Positions 9,405 to 17,227 of a DNA stretch of 64,000 nucleotides are shown piece after piece. A program made the translations under genes and the position numbers. The notes under the pieces are model-generated. The model was not told the DNA's origin. It was given only the letters and a program-made list of their open reading frames with translations, and did not search any database. Each line of letters begins with the position of its first letter. Positions within the stretch are counted from its first letter, which is position 1. The stretch is from Pseudothermotoga hypogea DSM 11164 = NBRC 106472 (lineage in GTDB: Bacteria; Thermotogota; Thermotogae; Thermotogales; DSM-5069), in the NCBI RefSeq assembly GCF_000816145.1, contig NZ_CP007141.1, positions 1,364,001-1,428,000 on the forward strand, read 5' to 3'.

Positions 9405-10205
9405 TCACCCCCAGATTTGTTCTCTGAGCCACTGGATCGTTCTCATCATGGAAGGACCATCGTGTATCAGGTTCTTTCCACATTCCACTGTGGATTCTAT
9501 CAATTTCGCTTTCCAATCCCAACCTCTCGACTCTATAATCCGATAAGGGTCTATGGGAAACTCTGGTTCGTAGAAAAAGATTATGAACTTCGGCCTTCGC
9601 CTGTGAACTTCTTTCAGTGGAGGTACGAAGAAGCTTTCATTGACATCACTGAAAATGTTCTTGACGCCTGCGTATTCTACAAGATCGTTCACGAAACTCA
9701 AACCGCCGACGGTTCTCATATGTTTTCCAAACCACAGCTCAACATACGCCGAAGGTCGCTCAGAGAGAGTTTCGCGACCATTAAAAAACACCTCTTGCCA
9801 CTTCAGCACCAGTTCTCGCGCACTTTTGACATCGTTCAACAGACCTCCAATCAACATCACGTTCTCCCACACGCCGTTGATGCTCCGAGGTAACGGTAAA
9901 ACACAGACCGGCAGGTTCTTGCGTAAAAGGTCCAGCGCGAGTTGCGTCTGAACACCTGTGGTCAAAAGCACAAGATCTGGTCTGAGCGATTTCAACTTCG
10001 AAAGATCCACCTTCAGATAATCTCCAACCACTTCGGCACTTGGATGGTTCACATAGCGCGAACAGTACTTCGATACACCGACGATTCTTTCACCGTGACC
10101 CATCTCGAAGATGGTCTCGGTGAAACCAGAGACGAGGCTGACGATTCTTTCAATTTTGTCGGGAAATTCAAGCTTTCTCATGAGAGATTCGCAGTAAATT
10201 TTCAA
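9405..10205 (-). CDS. BtuF/FepB-like ligand-binding protein lacking a signal peptide
   Basis: 266 residues of the class III periplasmic-binding fold (cobalamin, siderophore or haem binders): IERIVSLVSGFTETIFEMG at the N-terminus, VGDYLKVDLSKLKSLRPDLVLL, and a second lobe ending with a Trp-rich C-terminus. Proteins of this family are normally exported, but this one starts MKIYCESLMRKLEFP with no hydrophobic segment or lipobox, so it appears cytoplasmic. Related stand-alone cytosolic BtuF-like proteins exist in other bacteria without a known role. The start is a TTG with AGAGGTGTGA upstream; no ABC permease or ATPase accompanies it. Confidence 0.75.
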   Translation of the reverse strand: MKIYCESLMRKLEFPDKIERIVSLVSGFTETIFEMGHGERIVGVSKYCSRYVNHPSAEVVGDYLKVDLSKLKSLRPDLVLLTTGVQTQLALDLLRKNLPVCVLPLPRSINGVWENVMLIGGLLNDVKSARELVLKWQEVFFNGRETLSERPSAYVELWFGKHMRTVGGLSFVNDLVEYAGVKNIFSDVNESFFVPPLKEVHRRRPKFIIFFYEPEFPIDPYRIIESRGWDWKAKLIESTVECGKNLIHDGPSMMRTIQWLREQIWG

Positions 10206-10208
10206 AGC

Positions 10209-11051
10209 TCACACCTCTATGTTGAAGAATCTTCGCGCGACCATGCCGATGAAGAACGAAATGACAGCAACGCCCATGCTGATCGAAAGCATCTCGAGAA
10301 AGTTCTTTTTGAAATTCTCCTCCTTCACCACAGAGACAAAAAACGTGAAGATCAATATGACGAGAACGGCATTCGCGATCGTCCAGTACAGCGACACCAT
10401 GGGTCGATCCAGCACCATGTACGGAAAGACCAGAAACAGGACCGTGATCAGATAAGCAATTCCCGTGTACAGTGCGGATCTGAGAGGCTTTTTGTTTCCA
10501 CCCTCAGATTTGCGAGAGAGATAGTCCGAAGCTGACATCGAAAGGGCCGCAGCCAGACCCGTGATGATGCCAGAGAGTGCCACGATCTTGGAATTTCGGA
10601 TTGCGAGCGTCAACCCAGCGAGCGCACCCGTCAGCTCAACGAGCGCATCGTTCAGGCCCAGCACCATCGAACCTATGTACTCGATCCTTTCTTCGTCTAT
10701 GAGTTTTAACAACGCCTTCTCGTGTTCTTCCTCGTCACTCAGGATTTCTGTCTGCTCGAGCGCTTTATAACTCTTCTGCGCCTTTTCTTCGTTCTGTTCC
10801 ATCAACTTGAGCGCGAACGTTATACCCAGCAATTTAGCGAGAAAGAGATAGAAGATCACCCTCCACCAGCTCGGTGCAACATCGATTTGCGTGAGTATTT
10901 TCAACTTCTTGTAGTGGCTCAGCTCGTCTTTGGCGATCTTGGACAGAACTTCCGAGTTCTTCTTGTCCATTTTGGCGAGTTTCGTGTACACTATGTATTC
11001 GGTCATCTCTGCCTTTTGCATTTTGAGCAAGATGCGTTGATCTTTCTTCAA
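10209..11051 (-). CDS. Ferritin-like domain fused to VIT1/CCC1 iron transporter
   Basis: 280 residues. The first 130 form a rubrerythrin/ferritin-like helical bundle with carboxylate and His ligands (EMTEYIVYTKLA, AKDELSHYKKL, DEERIEY), and the remainder has five membrane helices of the VIT1/CCC1 family that moves Fe2+ or Mn2+ (LGLNDALVELTGALAGLT, ALSMSASDYLSRKSE). The layout is like MbfA-type exporters of other bacteria. It starts with TTG behind GGAGGGG and is divergent from the encapsulin operon, so the pair probably handles iron together: storage in a shell on one side, membrane transport on the other. Confidence 0.88.
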   Translation of the reverse strand: MKKDQRILLKMQKAEMTEYIVYTKLAKMDKKNSEVLSKIAKDELSHYKKLKILTQIDVAPSWWRVIFYLFLAKLLGITFALKLMEQNEEKAQKSYKALEQTEILSDEEEHEKALLKLIDEERIEYIGSMVLGLNDALVELTGALAGLTLAIRNSKIVALSGIITGLAAALSMSASDYLSRKSEGGNKKPLRSALYTGIAYLITVLFLVFPYMVLDRPMVSLYWTIANAVLVILIFTFFVSVVKEENFKKNFLEMLSISMGVAVISFFIGMVARRFFNIEV

Positions 11052-11071
11052 GCTCTTCCCCTCCGATTCAA

Positions 11072-11100
11072 ATTCTAATCCAAAACCTTGCTTCGCCCAA
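11072..11100 (-). promoter_or_regulatory. Probable promoter of the ferritin-VIT1 gene
   Basis: Reading the minus strand, TTGGGC and TAGAAT are separated by 17 bases, and the -10 is 21 bases upstream of the TTG start with GGAGGGG between. Placement and spacing fit sigma-70; no operator repeat is evident. Confidence 0.5.
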
Positions 11101-11171
11101 CGAACAAAAGATTCGTGGAGCCAAACATGAGCCTTTCCTCGAATATAACAAATGGTTTCGCTACATTTTTG

Positions 11172-11180
11172 TGCTAAAAT
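11172..11180 (+). promoter_or_regulatory. Extended -10 for the encapsulin operon
   Basis: TGCTAAAAT is an extended -10 element upstream of the EncFtn-like gene. Transcription would start near 11187, just before AGGGGTGATGAG, giving a leader of about ten bases. No good -35 is seen. Its position rules out the in-frame upstream TTG at 11171 as the start of translation. Confidence 0.45.
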
Positions 11181-11197
11181 CTAATAGGGGTGATGAG

Positions 11198-11539
11198 ATG
11201 CCAGAATTCGTTAATCCGTTCAGTGGAAAGGTTCCAGAAAGGAAACTCACGCTTTCTGAACTCATCCGTGCGATAAGACTGAGCGTTGCCGCTGAGCACG
11301 AAGCGGTGCATCAGTACATGGCGATTGCAGATGCGACGGATCATCCTCTGGCGAAGAAGGTGCTCATCGACATAGCGAACGAAGAGAGAGTCCACATCGG
11401 CGAGTTCACAAAACTTTTGGATATCCTCACCAAGGATGAATCCAAGTTCATGGAAGAAGGTTTCAAAGAAGTTGAAGAACTCATGTCCGAGGGTGACGAT
11501 GAAGAACCGACTATAGGTTCACTGAAAGAAGGTGACTGA
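11198..11539 (+). CDS. EncFtn-like encapsulated ferritin (encapsulin cargo)
   Basis: 113-residue, two-helix ferritin-like protein that would oxidise Fe2+ inside the encapsulin shell. It has the EncFtn arrangement: a Glu/His-rich first helix (SVAAEHEAVHQYMAIA) and an ExxH pair in the second (DIANEERVHIGEF), which in EncFtn build the ferroxidase site between two subunits. The C-terminus after an acidic linker is EPTIGSLKE, matching the I/VGSL core of encapsulin cargo-loading peptides. The shell gene starts one base after its stop, as expected for a cargo-shell pair. The ATG at 11198 follows AGGGGTGATGAG. Confidence 0.92.
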   Translation: MPEFVNPFSGKVPERKLTLSELIRAIRLSVAAEHEAVHQYMAIADATDHPLAKKVLIDIANEERVHIGEFTKLLDILTKDESKFMEEGFKEVEELMSEGDDEEPTIGSLKEGD

Positions 11540-11540
11540 C

Positions 11541-12329
11541 ATGGCGAACAGGTATCTGATGCAGGAAGATGCCCCGATAAGTGCAGAGCTTTGGAAACTG
11601 CTGAACGATGTGATGGTAGATCTGGCAAAGACGAACCTGACAGGCAGAAAACTCCTCAACATGATCGGTCCTCTCGGATTCGGAGTCAAGCAGGTTTCTC
11701 TTGGTGATGTGAAGATCGATGAGGGAGTCTTCGCTCCCAAGAGCTTGCCACTGTACTACGTTCACAGAACGTTCGAACTCTCCATGAGAGACATCGCCGC
11801 GTTCGAATCGGAAAAGGTCACGCTCGATCTGACCAGTTTCAGGAAAGCCGTGCTCGAATGTCTCGAATTCGAAGAGAAGCTGATCTTCCACGGTCTGGCA
11901 GATCAGAAAGGATTGTTGAACCTCGACGAGGCCGTTCAGCTGAACATGGGCGAGTGGAGCAAGATCGGTCAGGCTGCGGAAGATGTGATCGAAGCGATCA
12001 CGAAGCTCGACGAGTCAGGTTTTCACGGCCCATACTTACTCGCACTCTCGCCGGACAGATACAACAAGCTGATGAGAAGATACGAGAGCGGTAATCAGAC
12101 CGAACTGGAACACGTTTCCATGATGGTCAAAAAGATCTACAAGGCACCCGCGTTGAAGAATGCCGGGGTGTTGATCTGTGATTCACCTTTCTACGCTTCG
12201 CTGATAGTCGGTCAGGATCTGTCGATAGGTTTCATAGGTCCGAAAGACCACATGTTGGAGTTCTCCGTGTCTGAAAGCATCGCGTTGCTTGTCAGAGAGC
12301 CGAAATCCGTGTGCGTGCTGAGGGGCTGA
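11541..12329 (+). CDS. Encapsulin shell protein (family 1, linocin M18 fold)
   Basis: 262-residue HK97-fold shell subunit that self-assembles into a protein nanocompartment. The sequence follows the family 1 pattern: an N-terminal helix that usually docks the cargo peptide (ISAELWKLLNDVMVDLAKTNLTGRK begins here), GPLGFGVK, the E-loop region, FEEKLIFHGL, GPYLLALSPDRYNKL in the P-domain and LIVGQDLSIGFIG near the end. It is not fused to its cargo, unlike some Thermotoga encapsulins with an N-terminal ferritin-like domain. The ATG at 11541 is one base after the cargo stop; the in-frame GTG at 11532 is less likely. The stop codon lies within the following terminator palindrome. Confidence 0.96.
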   Translation: MANRYLMQEDAPISAELWKLLNDVMVDLAKTNLTGRKLLNMIGPLGFGVKQVSLGDVKIDEGVFAPKSLPLYYVHRTFELSMRDIAAFESEKVTLDLTSFRKAVLECLEFEEKLIFHGLADQKGLLNLDEAVQLNMGEWSKIGQAAEDVIEAITKLDESGFHGPYLLALSPDRYNKLMRRYESGNQTELEHVSMMVKKIYKAPALKNAGVLICDSPFYASLIVGQDLSIGFIGPKDHMLEFSVSESIALLVREPKSVCVLRG

Positions 12330-12347
12330 TCAGCCCCTCTTTCTCTT
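12320..12347. terminator. Bidirectional terminator holding both stop codons
   Basis: A perfect palindrome of two 10-base arms (12320-12339) followed on the plus strand by TTTCTCTTT. The stop codons of the encapsulin gene (12327-12329) and of the convergent csaB gene (12330-12332) lie back to back at its centre, so it can end both transcripts. Confidence 0.75.
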
Positions 12348-13328
12348 TGTGAGAGTCTTCAAGAGCGCGATCACGTCATCACGCATTTTCTTGAAATCTT
12401 CGATCATCCTGCCTGATTCGAGTCTGGAGTTACTCAATTTAGCGATTGCCAGAGCGATCTGCGTTGGGTCTTCTTTCGCGCAGAATCCTTCGTACTTTGG
12501 AAAGTAACGTTCGAAAAACCTTCTGCTCTTGGAACTGTTCAGGGAAACGAAGGGTGAACCTACAAGACAAGCCAGAAGACAACCGTGGAAGCGTTGGGAA
12601 ACAACAAGCGAAGAACGCAGAATTTCCTTCATTGATTCGTTCGAGATTGAAAGGCCGTATTTGCGAGCCATCTTTTCGCATGCTGGTCGATCCTGTGGAC
12701 TGAGAGGAACAAGGATGGTCTCAAAGCCGTACAATTTTGCCGTTTCGATGACGATATCGAGTTTCAGTTCGCTCTTCAAACAGAGACTTATCTTCTTTTG
12801 CTTCTCACAGTTCGGCAAGCGTTCGATCGCTCCGATCGCAAGGTCCGTTCCAAGCGATGCGTTCTTCGCTCCAACGATTCTGGCGTACCTGTAACTCACC
12901 TCGTCGCGAGCGATGAAGAAGACATTCTTTTTGCTGAGAAGAAACCTCACCACGCATTTGGAAAGCTTGTGCTTCAGAGGACCCAGACTGTTCGCTAAGA
13001 GCAGCACAGGTTTTCGAAACATCAGGCTGGTCAGAACGATGGAAGCGTAATAGAGCAAGCTCTTCACGCTCGTTTGATCTTGTAGGATGCCACCACCGCC
13101 GCACACGATCACATCGCTTTTGGCGATCGCCATCAGGATCTTGAAAGGATTGAACCTGTCGATGGGGACAATTTGTGGTTGAGAAAAATCCCTCACTTTG
13201 TCCCTTTTCAGCAAGAGGTAGATCCTGTCGAAACGAGCTTCTTTGAGTAACCTGATGCTCTCTTCGCAGAGCAGTTCATCGCCAAGGTTGTCGTAACCGT
13301 AATAACCGAACAGCATCGCTCTCTTCAA
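12330..13328 (-). CDS. csaB: Polysaccharide pyruvyl transferase, CsaB type
   Basis: 332 residues of the polysaccharide pyruvyl transferase family; CsaB transfers pyruvate from PEP to a secondary cell-wall polymer, making the ketal recognised by SLH domains that anchor S-layer or outer-sheath proteins. Visible are the N-terminal GYYGYDNLGDELL motif, VIVCGGGGILQD, LLLANSLGPLK and VVSQRFHGCLLACLVGSPFVS. In Thermotogae it would help attach the toga or cell-envelope proteins. Convergent with the encapsulin gene; the upstream region is shared with the divergent MBL-fold gene. Confidence 0.9.
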   Translation of the reverse strand: MKRAMLFGYYGYDNLGDELLCEESIRLLKEARFDRIYLLLKRDKVRDFSQPQIVPIDRFNPFKILMAIAKSDVIVCGGGGILQDQTSVKSLLYYASIVLTSLMFRKPVLLLANSLGPLKHKLSKCVVRFLLSKKNVFFIARDEVSYRYARIVGAKNASLGTDLAIGAIERLPNCEKQKKISLCLKSELKLDIVIETAKLYGFETILVPLSPQDRPACEKMARKYGLSISNESMKEILRSSLVVSQRFHGCLLACLVGSPFVSLNSSKSRRFFERYFPKYEGFCAKEDPTQIALAIAKLSNSRLESGRMIEDFKKMRDDVIALLKTLTKRKRG

Positions 13329-13385
13329 GGAAAAACATCTCCTCAGCGAGAAGTATCAATTGGATTATACCGGAGGTGTTCACGT

Positions 13386-14132
13386 TTGATAAAGGTCCTG
13401 AACGATCGTGTGGTGGTCATCGGAGCGGAGGGTTCTTCGAACATCACAGGTGTGCTTGTGAAAAACAGCGTCATCGTTGTTGACACGTCGCTGTTCGCTG
13501 AGAAAGCACGTAAGGTGAAAGAACTGTTGGACGACTTCTTCAAAAAACCCATAGAGATGGTCGTGAACACACACTATCACCCGGACCATACCTTTGGAAA
13601 CGTTGCATTCGAAGGAACGAAGATACTCGCGAGCGAGCTCACCAAGTCGTTCATGGAGGTTTTTGACGAGCGCTATCTATCAAAATTACCACCGATTGAA
13701 AAGATCGTCACGCCGAACTTCACCTTCGACGAAGAATACGAGGACAAGAATCTGTTCATCAAACGTCTTGGTGGACACACTCTCGATTCGTCCATCGTGT
13801 TCTTCAAACAGGAAAAACTTCTGGTCGCCGGTGATTTGATCTTCAACGGTTTTCACGCAGAGATCGTTGCGGACAGCGATTTGGACGAATGGCTCTCTGC
13901 TCTGAAGTTCATCGAAGACATGAGACCTGCCTGGATCGTACCTGGACACGGTGAAGTCGCAACCTTAGAGTGTCTCAAAGCGATGCAACGCTATTTGGTG
14001 AAAATGAAGAGACTACTCGATGGCGCTTTGAACCTTCACGACGCGATGTCGGACGAGAACTTTTCGAAGAGGAAGTTTCCGGAACTGTTCAGCTGGAGTT
14101 TGGAAAACCTTCTTCATCAGCGACGCAGCTGA
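13386..14132 (+). CDS. MBL-fold metal-dependent hydrolase
   Basis: 248-residue metallo-beta-lactamase-fold enzyme. The metal-binding signature NTHYHPDHTFGN, the Asp/His region GGHTLDSSIVFF with VAGDLIFNG, and PGHGEVATLE give the full set of zinc or iron ligands. The TTG start at 13386 follows GGAGGTGTTCACG. Its specific substrate (glyoxalase II-like, lactonase or other) cannot be determined; no flavodoxin or RNA-binding domain is attached. It overlaps the convergent LolA-like gene by 16 bases. Confidence 0.88.
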   Translation: MIKVLNDRVVVIGAEGSSNITGVLVKNSVIVVDTSLFAEKARKVKELLDDFFKKPIEMVVNTHYHPDHTFGNVAFEGTKILASELTKSFMEVFDERYLSKLPPIEKIVTPNFTFDEEYEDKNLFIKRLGGHTLDSSIVFFKQEKLLVAGDLIFNGFHAEIVADSDLDEWLSALKFIEDMRPAWIVPGHGEVATLECLKAMQRYLVKMKRLLDGALNLHDAMSDENFSKRKFPELFSWSLENLLHQRRS

Positions 14133-14713
14133 AAGTATTCGTCAGTTTTCGCGTTGAGAATCAGGTTGTTGATCTTCAGGATTATTTTCTCTTCTTCCGA
14201 GGGACTAAGTATCTCGATCGATCTGAGTTGTGCGTCTTTCATCTCGAGCCTCACCTTTATGGGTTCCTGCAACTGCTGGGCCACGAACCTCGAGAACGTC
14301 AGAATAGCGTAATCACCTTCCGATCTCACGCTCACCAACGGTGTCTGCAACATCCTGAGGGCTGATTGGATCGCCTGCACGATGGAAGATATCGGAATCT
14401 CTAAGTTCTCAAAATCCTGAAAGCTTTCCGCACCAAAAACGAGTCGCTTGATTCGTGAAAAGTAAGCAAAAGATAGATTCGAAACGAAATCAGGTTTCTT
14501 CACAAGAAAATAAAAGTCCTCCAAGTTTCTCACCACGAGCAGGCCCGACATACGGAAAGGCTTGACACCGTCCAGTTTTATTTCCGCTGCGAGATCGAAA
14601 TCCACTATGAAGTCTCTGACTCCGGCGAACTGCTCGACGAGTTCGAAGAGCAAACTCGTCGCAAAAGACAGTACGGTAAAGAGGATGAAGAACACGAAGA
14701 AAAATTTTCTCAT
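14117..14713 (-). CDS. LolA-like exported protein at the end of the flagellar operon
   Basis: 198 residues with a signal peptide (MRKFFFVFFILFTVLSFATS) followed by a beta-rich domain of the LolA/LppX type (DFIVDFDLAAEIKLDG, FRMSGLLVVRNLEDFYFLVKKPD, AILTFSRFV, IKVRLEMKDAQLRSIEI). LolA-like proteins carry lipoproteins or lipids between membranes; the Thermotogae outer sheath makes that plausible but unproven. Its ATG overlaps the fliY stop, so it is translated with the motor genes. Assignment rests on fold pattern only. Confidence 0.65.
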   Translation of the reverse strand: MRKFFFVFFILFTVLSFATSLLFELVEQFAGVRDFIVDFDLAAEIKLDGVKPFRMSGLLVVRNLEDFYFLVKKPDFVSNLSFAYFSRIKRLVFGAESFQDFENLEIPISSIVQAIQSALRMLQTPLVSVRSEGDYAILTFSRFVAQQLQEPIKVRLEMKDAQLRSIEILSPSEEEKIILKINNLILNAKTDEYFQLRR

Positions 14714-15717
14714 ATGCCGTTCGTTTCTCTTATCGAGTAGAGTCTCTGCCTCGGACTGACGATTTCCGTGATCCTCACACCGAAGTTCTCGTCTATGACG
14801 ACCACTTCTCCGCGGGCGATCAGTTTGCCGTTGACCAGCACGTCGACAGGTTCACCAGTGAGCTTGTCCAGTTCTATGAGTGAACCTATGGTTAGGTCCA
14901 TAACCTGTTTGAGCGTCATGCGTGCCCTGCCGAGCTCGACCACTACTTTCAAAGGCACATCGAAGAGCAATTCGAGCTTCTGCTGGATCTCAGACGGTTG
15001 TGGCGGAATCTGGGTCTCAGCGGGGCTGAATTCTTCGAACTTCGCTGGCTGAACCTTGACCTTTTCCTCTTCCTTTTCTTTCTTCGACGGAAAGAGTTTC
15101 TCATGAACATCTTTGATCGCCGTAAGCTGTGTGAGCAACCAGAGGCTTGAAGAAGAACTGTTCTCCATCTCCAGCTGGCACTCGACGCACACAAGAAGTT
15201 CTGTCGGATTGAAAATGGTACTGATGCTCTCGACATCGTCCACGAGCTTCACTTCGAGCTTTCCCAGAGAAACCTTTCCTTTCGCTTTCTCGGCGAGCAG
15301 GGTGATGCTCGCCCCCAGCATCTGGTTCAACGCTTCTGTCAGAGCACTGAGCTTTATCTCGTCCACGTTCTGATCGGTAACTTCACCCGATCCACCCATC
15401 ATGAGATCGGCTATTTTCAACACCAAAGATGCCGGCATCGCGATGGACAAGTTCAGTTGCAAAGCATCGCTCAGTTTGACATCCGCAAGCACGATCTTCT
15501 CCTTGGACTTGGTAATGAAGTCCTTCAAAGACGTCTGTGTTATCTGAGCGGGTTTTATTCGAGTTTCTCTACCGACGATCATACCGAGCGCAGAAGAAGC
15601 CGGATCTAAAATGAGTGTGGCGATGGCCTCTATCATTTTCTTATCTTCTTCGGGCAAAGATTCTGAAAAGCTTTTCAACAACGCGTCGAGTTCATCCTGA
15701 GAGAGGAAGTCGCTCAT
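14710..15717 (-). CDS. fliY: Flagellar C-ring phosphatase FliY/FliN
   Basis: 335 residues. N-terminal LSQDELDALL is the CheY-P-binding peptide shared with FliM; a CheC/FliY-like middle domain (about 90-190) is followed by a charged linker (KKEKEEEKVKVQP) and a C-terminal FliN/SpoA domain (about 245-330, LLFDVPLKVVVELGRARMT and GEVVVIDENFGVRITEI). It forms the lower C-ring and, in Gram-positive and Thermotogae lineages, dephosphorylates CheY. The start overlaps the fliM stop by 4 bases (ATGA), indicating coupling. Confidence 0.93.
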   Translation of the reverse strand: MSDFLSQDELDALLKSFSESLPEEDKKMIEAIATLILDPASSALGMIVGRETRIKPAQITQTSLKDFITKSKEKIVLADVKLSDALQLNLSIAMPASLVLKIADLMMGGSGEVTDQNVDEIKLSALTEALNQMLGASITLLAEKAKGKVSLGKLEVKLVDDVESISTIFNPTELLVCVECQLEMENSSSSSLWLLTQLTAIKDVHEKLFPSKKEKEEEKVKVQPAKFEEFSPAETQIPPQPSEIQQKLELLFDVPLKVVVELGRARMTLKQVMDLTIGSLIELDKLTGEPVDVLVNGKLIARGEVVVIDENFGVRITEIVSPRQRLYSIRETNGI

Positions 15718-16697
15718 TCTTTCACCTCCGGTTCAACGATCTTGGTGATCTTCACAGCCCTGTAGCCTTTGTAGGTCCCAGGTCTTGCCAAAAACTTAGC
15801 CTTGCCTTGAACGTGTACGGCGATGTCTTCATCTTTGTGGGACTTCAACCTGATCACGTCCCCCACTTCCAGTTCCAAGATCTCCCTCACCGTCAAGACA
15901 GCTTCACCGAGCACCGCATTCAGAACGACCTTCATCTGGCTCAGGTTTGCCGTCAGATCCTGCTGGATTTTCTCAGAAACCTGTTCCTTCTTTACCACCT
16001 TGAACCAGTTCCGGGAACTCAATCGGTCCATAAACGGTTCCATCAGAGACGAAGGCCAACATATGTTCATGAACCCTTCCGTCTTACCAACCGTGAGGAA
16101 GAGCGAAACAAGCAGTACCATCTCACTCGGTGGTGCTATCTGAACGAACTGCGGATTGTTCTCGACGCTCTCTATCGTCGGTGAGAAACCGAACACGTCG
16201 CTCCAAGCTTGTGCCAAATTCGCGAGAATGTTCATCAGCTCTTTTCTCATGATACTTATCTCTATCTCCGACGGTGGCCTCTTTATGTTTGGCATACCTG
16301 GTCCACCGAGTATCAGATCCAAGATCGTGTAGAACAGCTCGAGGTTCATTTCCAAAATGGCGTTTCCAACGAACTCAGGAGCTGAGAAAACAACTATGAA
16401 CGCCGGTGCAGGGAGAGACCTTATGAACTCTTCGTAAGTGATCTGGTCTATGCTCGCCAAGTTTATGCTCACAAAACTTCTCACTCTACCGGAGAGGTAC
16501 GTGGAGACGGACCGAGCGAAGTTTTCATGTATCATGTCGAACACGCGCACGTGTTCTTTCGAGAACTTGCTCGGCCTCTTGAAATCGTACAGCTTTACCT
16601 TTTTCTCTTCTCGCTTGATCTCTTCAGCCGAAAGCTCACCGGATTTCAGCGCCTGCAACAACCTGTCTATTTCGTCTTGACTGAGCACATCGGACAA
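15714..16697 (-). CDS. fliM: Flagellar motor switch protein FliM
   Basis: 327 residues, normal length. The N-terminal LSQDEIDRLLQAL is the phospho-CheY docking peptide; the middle domain (about 45-230) has the conserved GGPG stretch (ILGGPGMPN) and the C-terminal SpoA domain includes LTVREILELEVGDVIRLK. It links CheY signalling to rotor direction in the C-ring. Between fliL and fliY with no gaps, as in many flagellar operons. Confidence 0.96.
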   Translation of the reverse strand: MSDVLSQDEIDRLLQALKSGELSAEEIKREEKKVKLYDFKRPSKFSKEHVRVFDMIHENFARSVSTYLSGRVRSFVSINLASIDQITYEEFIRSLPAPAFIVVFSAPEFVGNAILEMNLELFYTILDLILGGPGMPNIKRPPSEIEISIMRKELMNILANLAQAWSDVFGFSPTIESVENNPQFVQIAPPSEMVLLVSLFLTVGKTEGFMNICWPSSLMEPFMDRLSSRNWFKVVKKEQVSEKIQQDLTANLSQMKVVLNAVLGEAVLTVREILELEVGDVIRLKSHKDEDIAVHVQGKAKFLARPGTYKGYRAVKITKIVEPEVKE

Positions 16698-16710
16698 GCT
16701 CCATCACCCC

Positions 16711-17217
16711 TCATTCGACGGAGCTGATAGCCTTTATGTACAGATACACCCCTATGACCCCGAGCCTTTCCCTTTCACCGGTGAATCCTGTCACTTCGTT
16801 CACCATGGCGCGTATTTGCTTTTTGAGCAGTTCTATGCCCGCGGCCGTGTTCAGTTCAGATCTTTCTTTGCTCAAGAAAATGAGCATGAGCCCGTCCATG
16901 ATCATGTCCCTTCGTTCGCCGATCGCCGCACGACACGCATCACTCGCCACCGTGAGCGTCAAAGATTCTATGACGGCAACTTCTTTTCCACCCTTCAGCA
17001 TGAAGGTGGTGTAGGTACCCGATTGGATGACCACCGCCTTGATCTCAGTGGGTGCAGGTTGGGTTGCTGTCTGCTGTTTCGGTTGTGTCAGATTCGAACC
17101 CAGCAACATGATCGTGGCGATGGTTGCTCCCACCGCGACGATCGCCGGCACGATTATCGACATCAGCAAACCGCCGATTCCCTTCTTTTTGGCTTCCTTA
17201 ACCTCTTCATCCGCCAT
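16711..17217 (-). CDS. fliL: Flagellar basal body-associated protein FliL
   Basis: 168 residues: a Lys/Glu-rich cytoplasmic start (EEVKEAKKKGIGG), one transmembrane helix (about 15-40), a short Gln/Pro linker and a periplasmic domain ending KKQIRAMVNEVTGF. FliL surrounds the MotAB stator and supports torque. Its place between motB and fliM is typical; spacing to fliM is 13 bases. Confidence 0.93.
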   Translation of the reverse strand: MADEEVKEAKKKGIGGLLMSIIVPAIVAVGATIATIMLLGSNLTQPKQQTATQPAPTEIKAVVIQSGTYTTFMLKGGKEVAVIESLTLTVASDACRAAIGERRDMIMDGLMLIFLSKERSELNTAAGIELLKKQIRAMVNEVTGFTGERERLGVIGVYLYIKAISSVE

Positions 17218-17227
17218 CTTGGATCAC

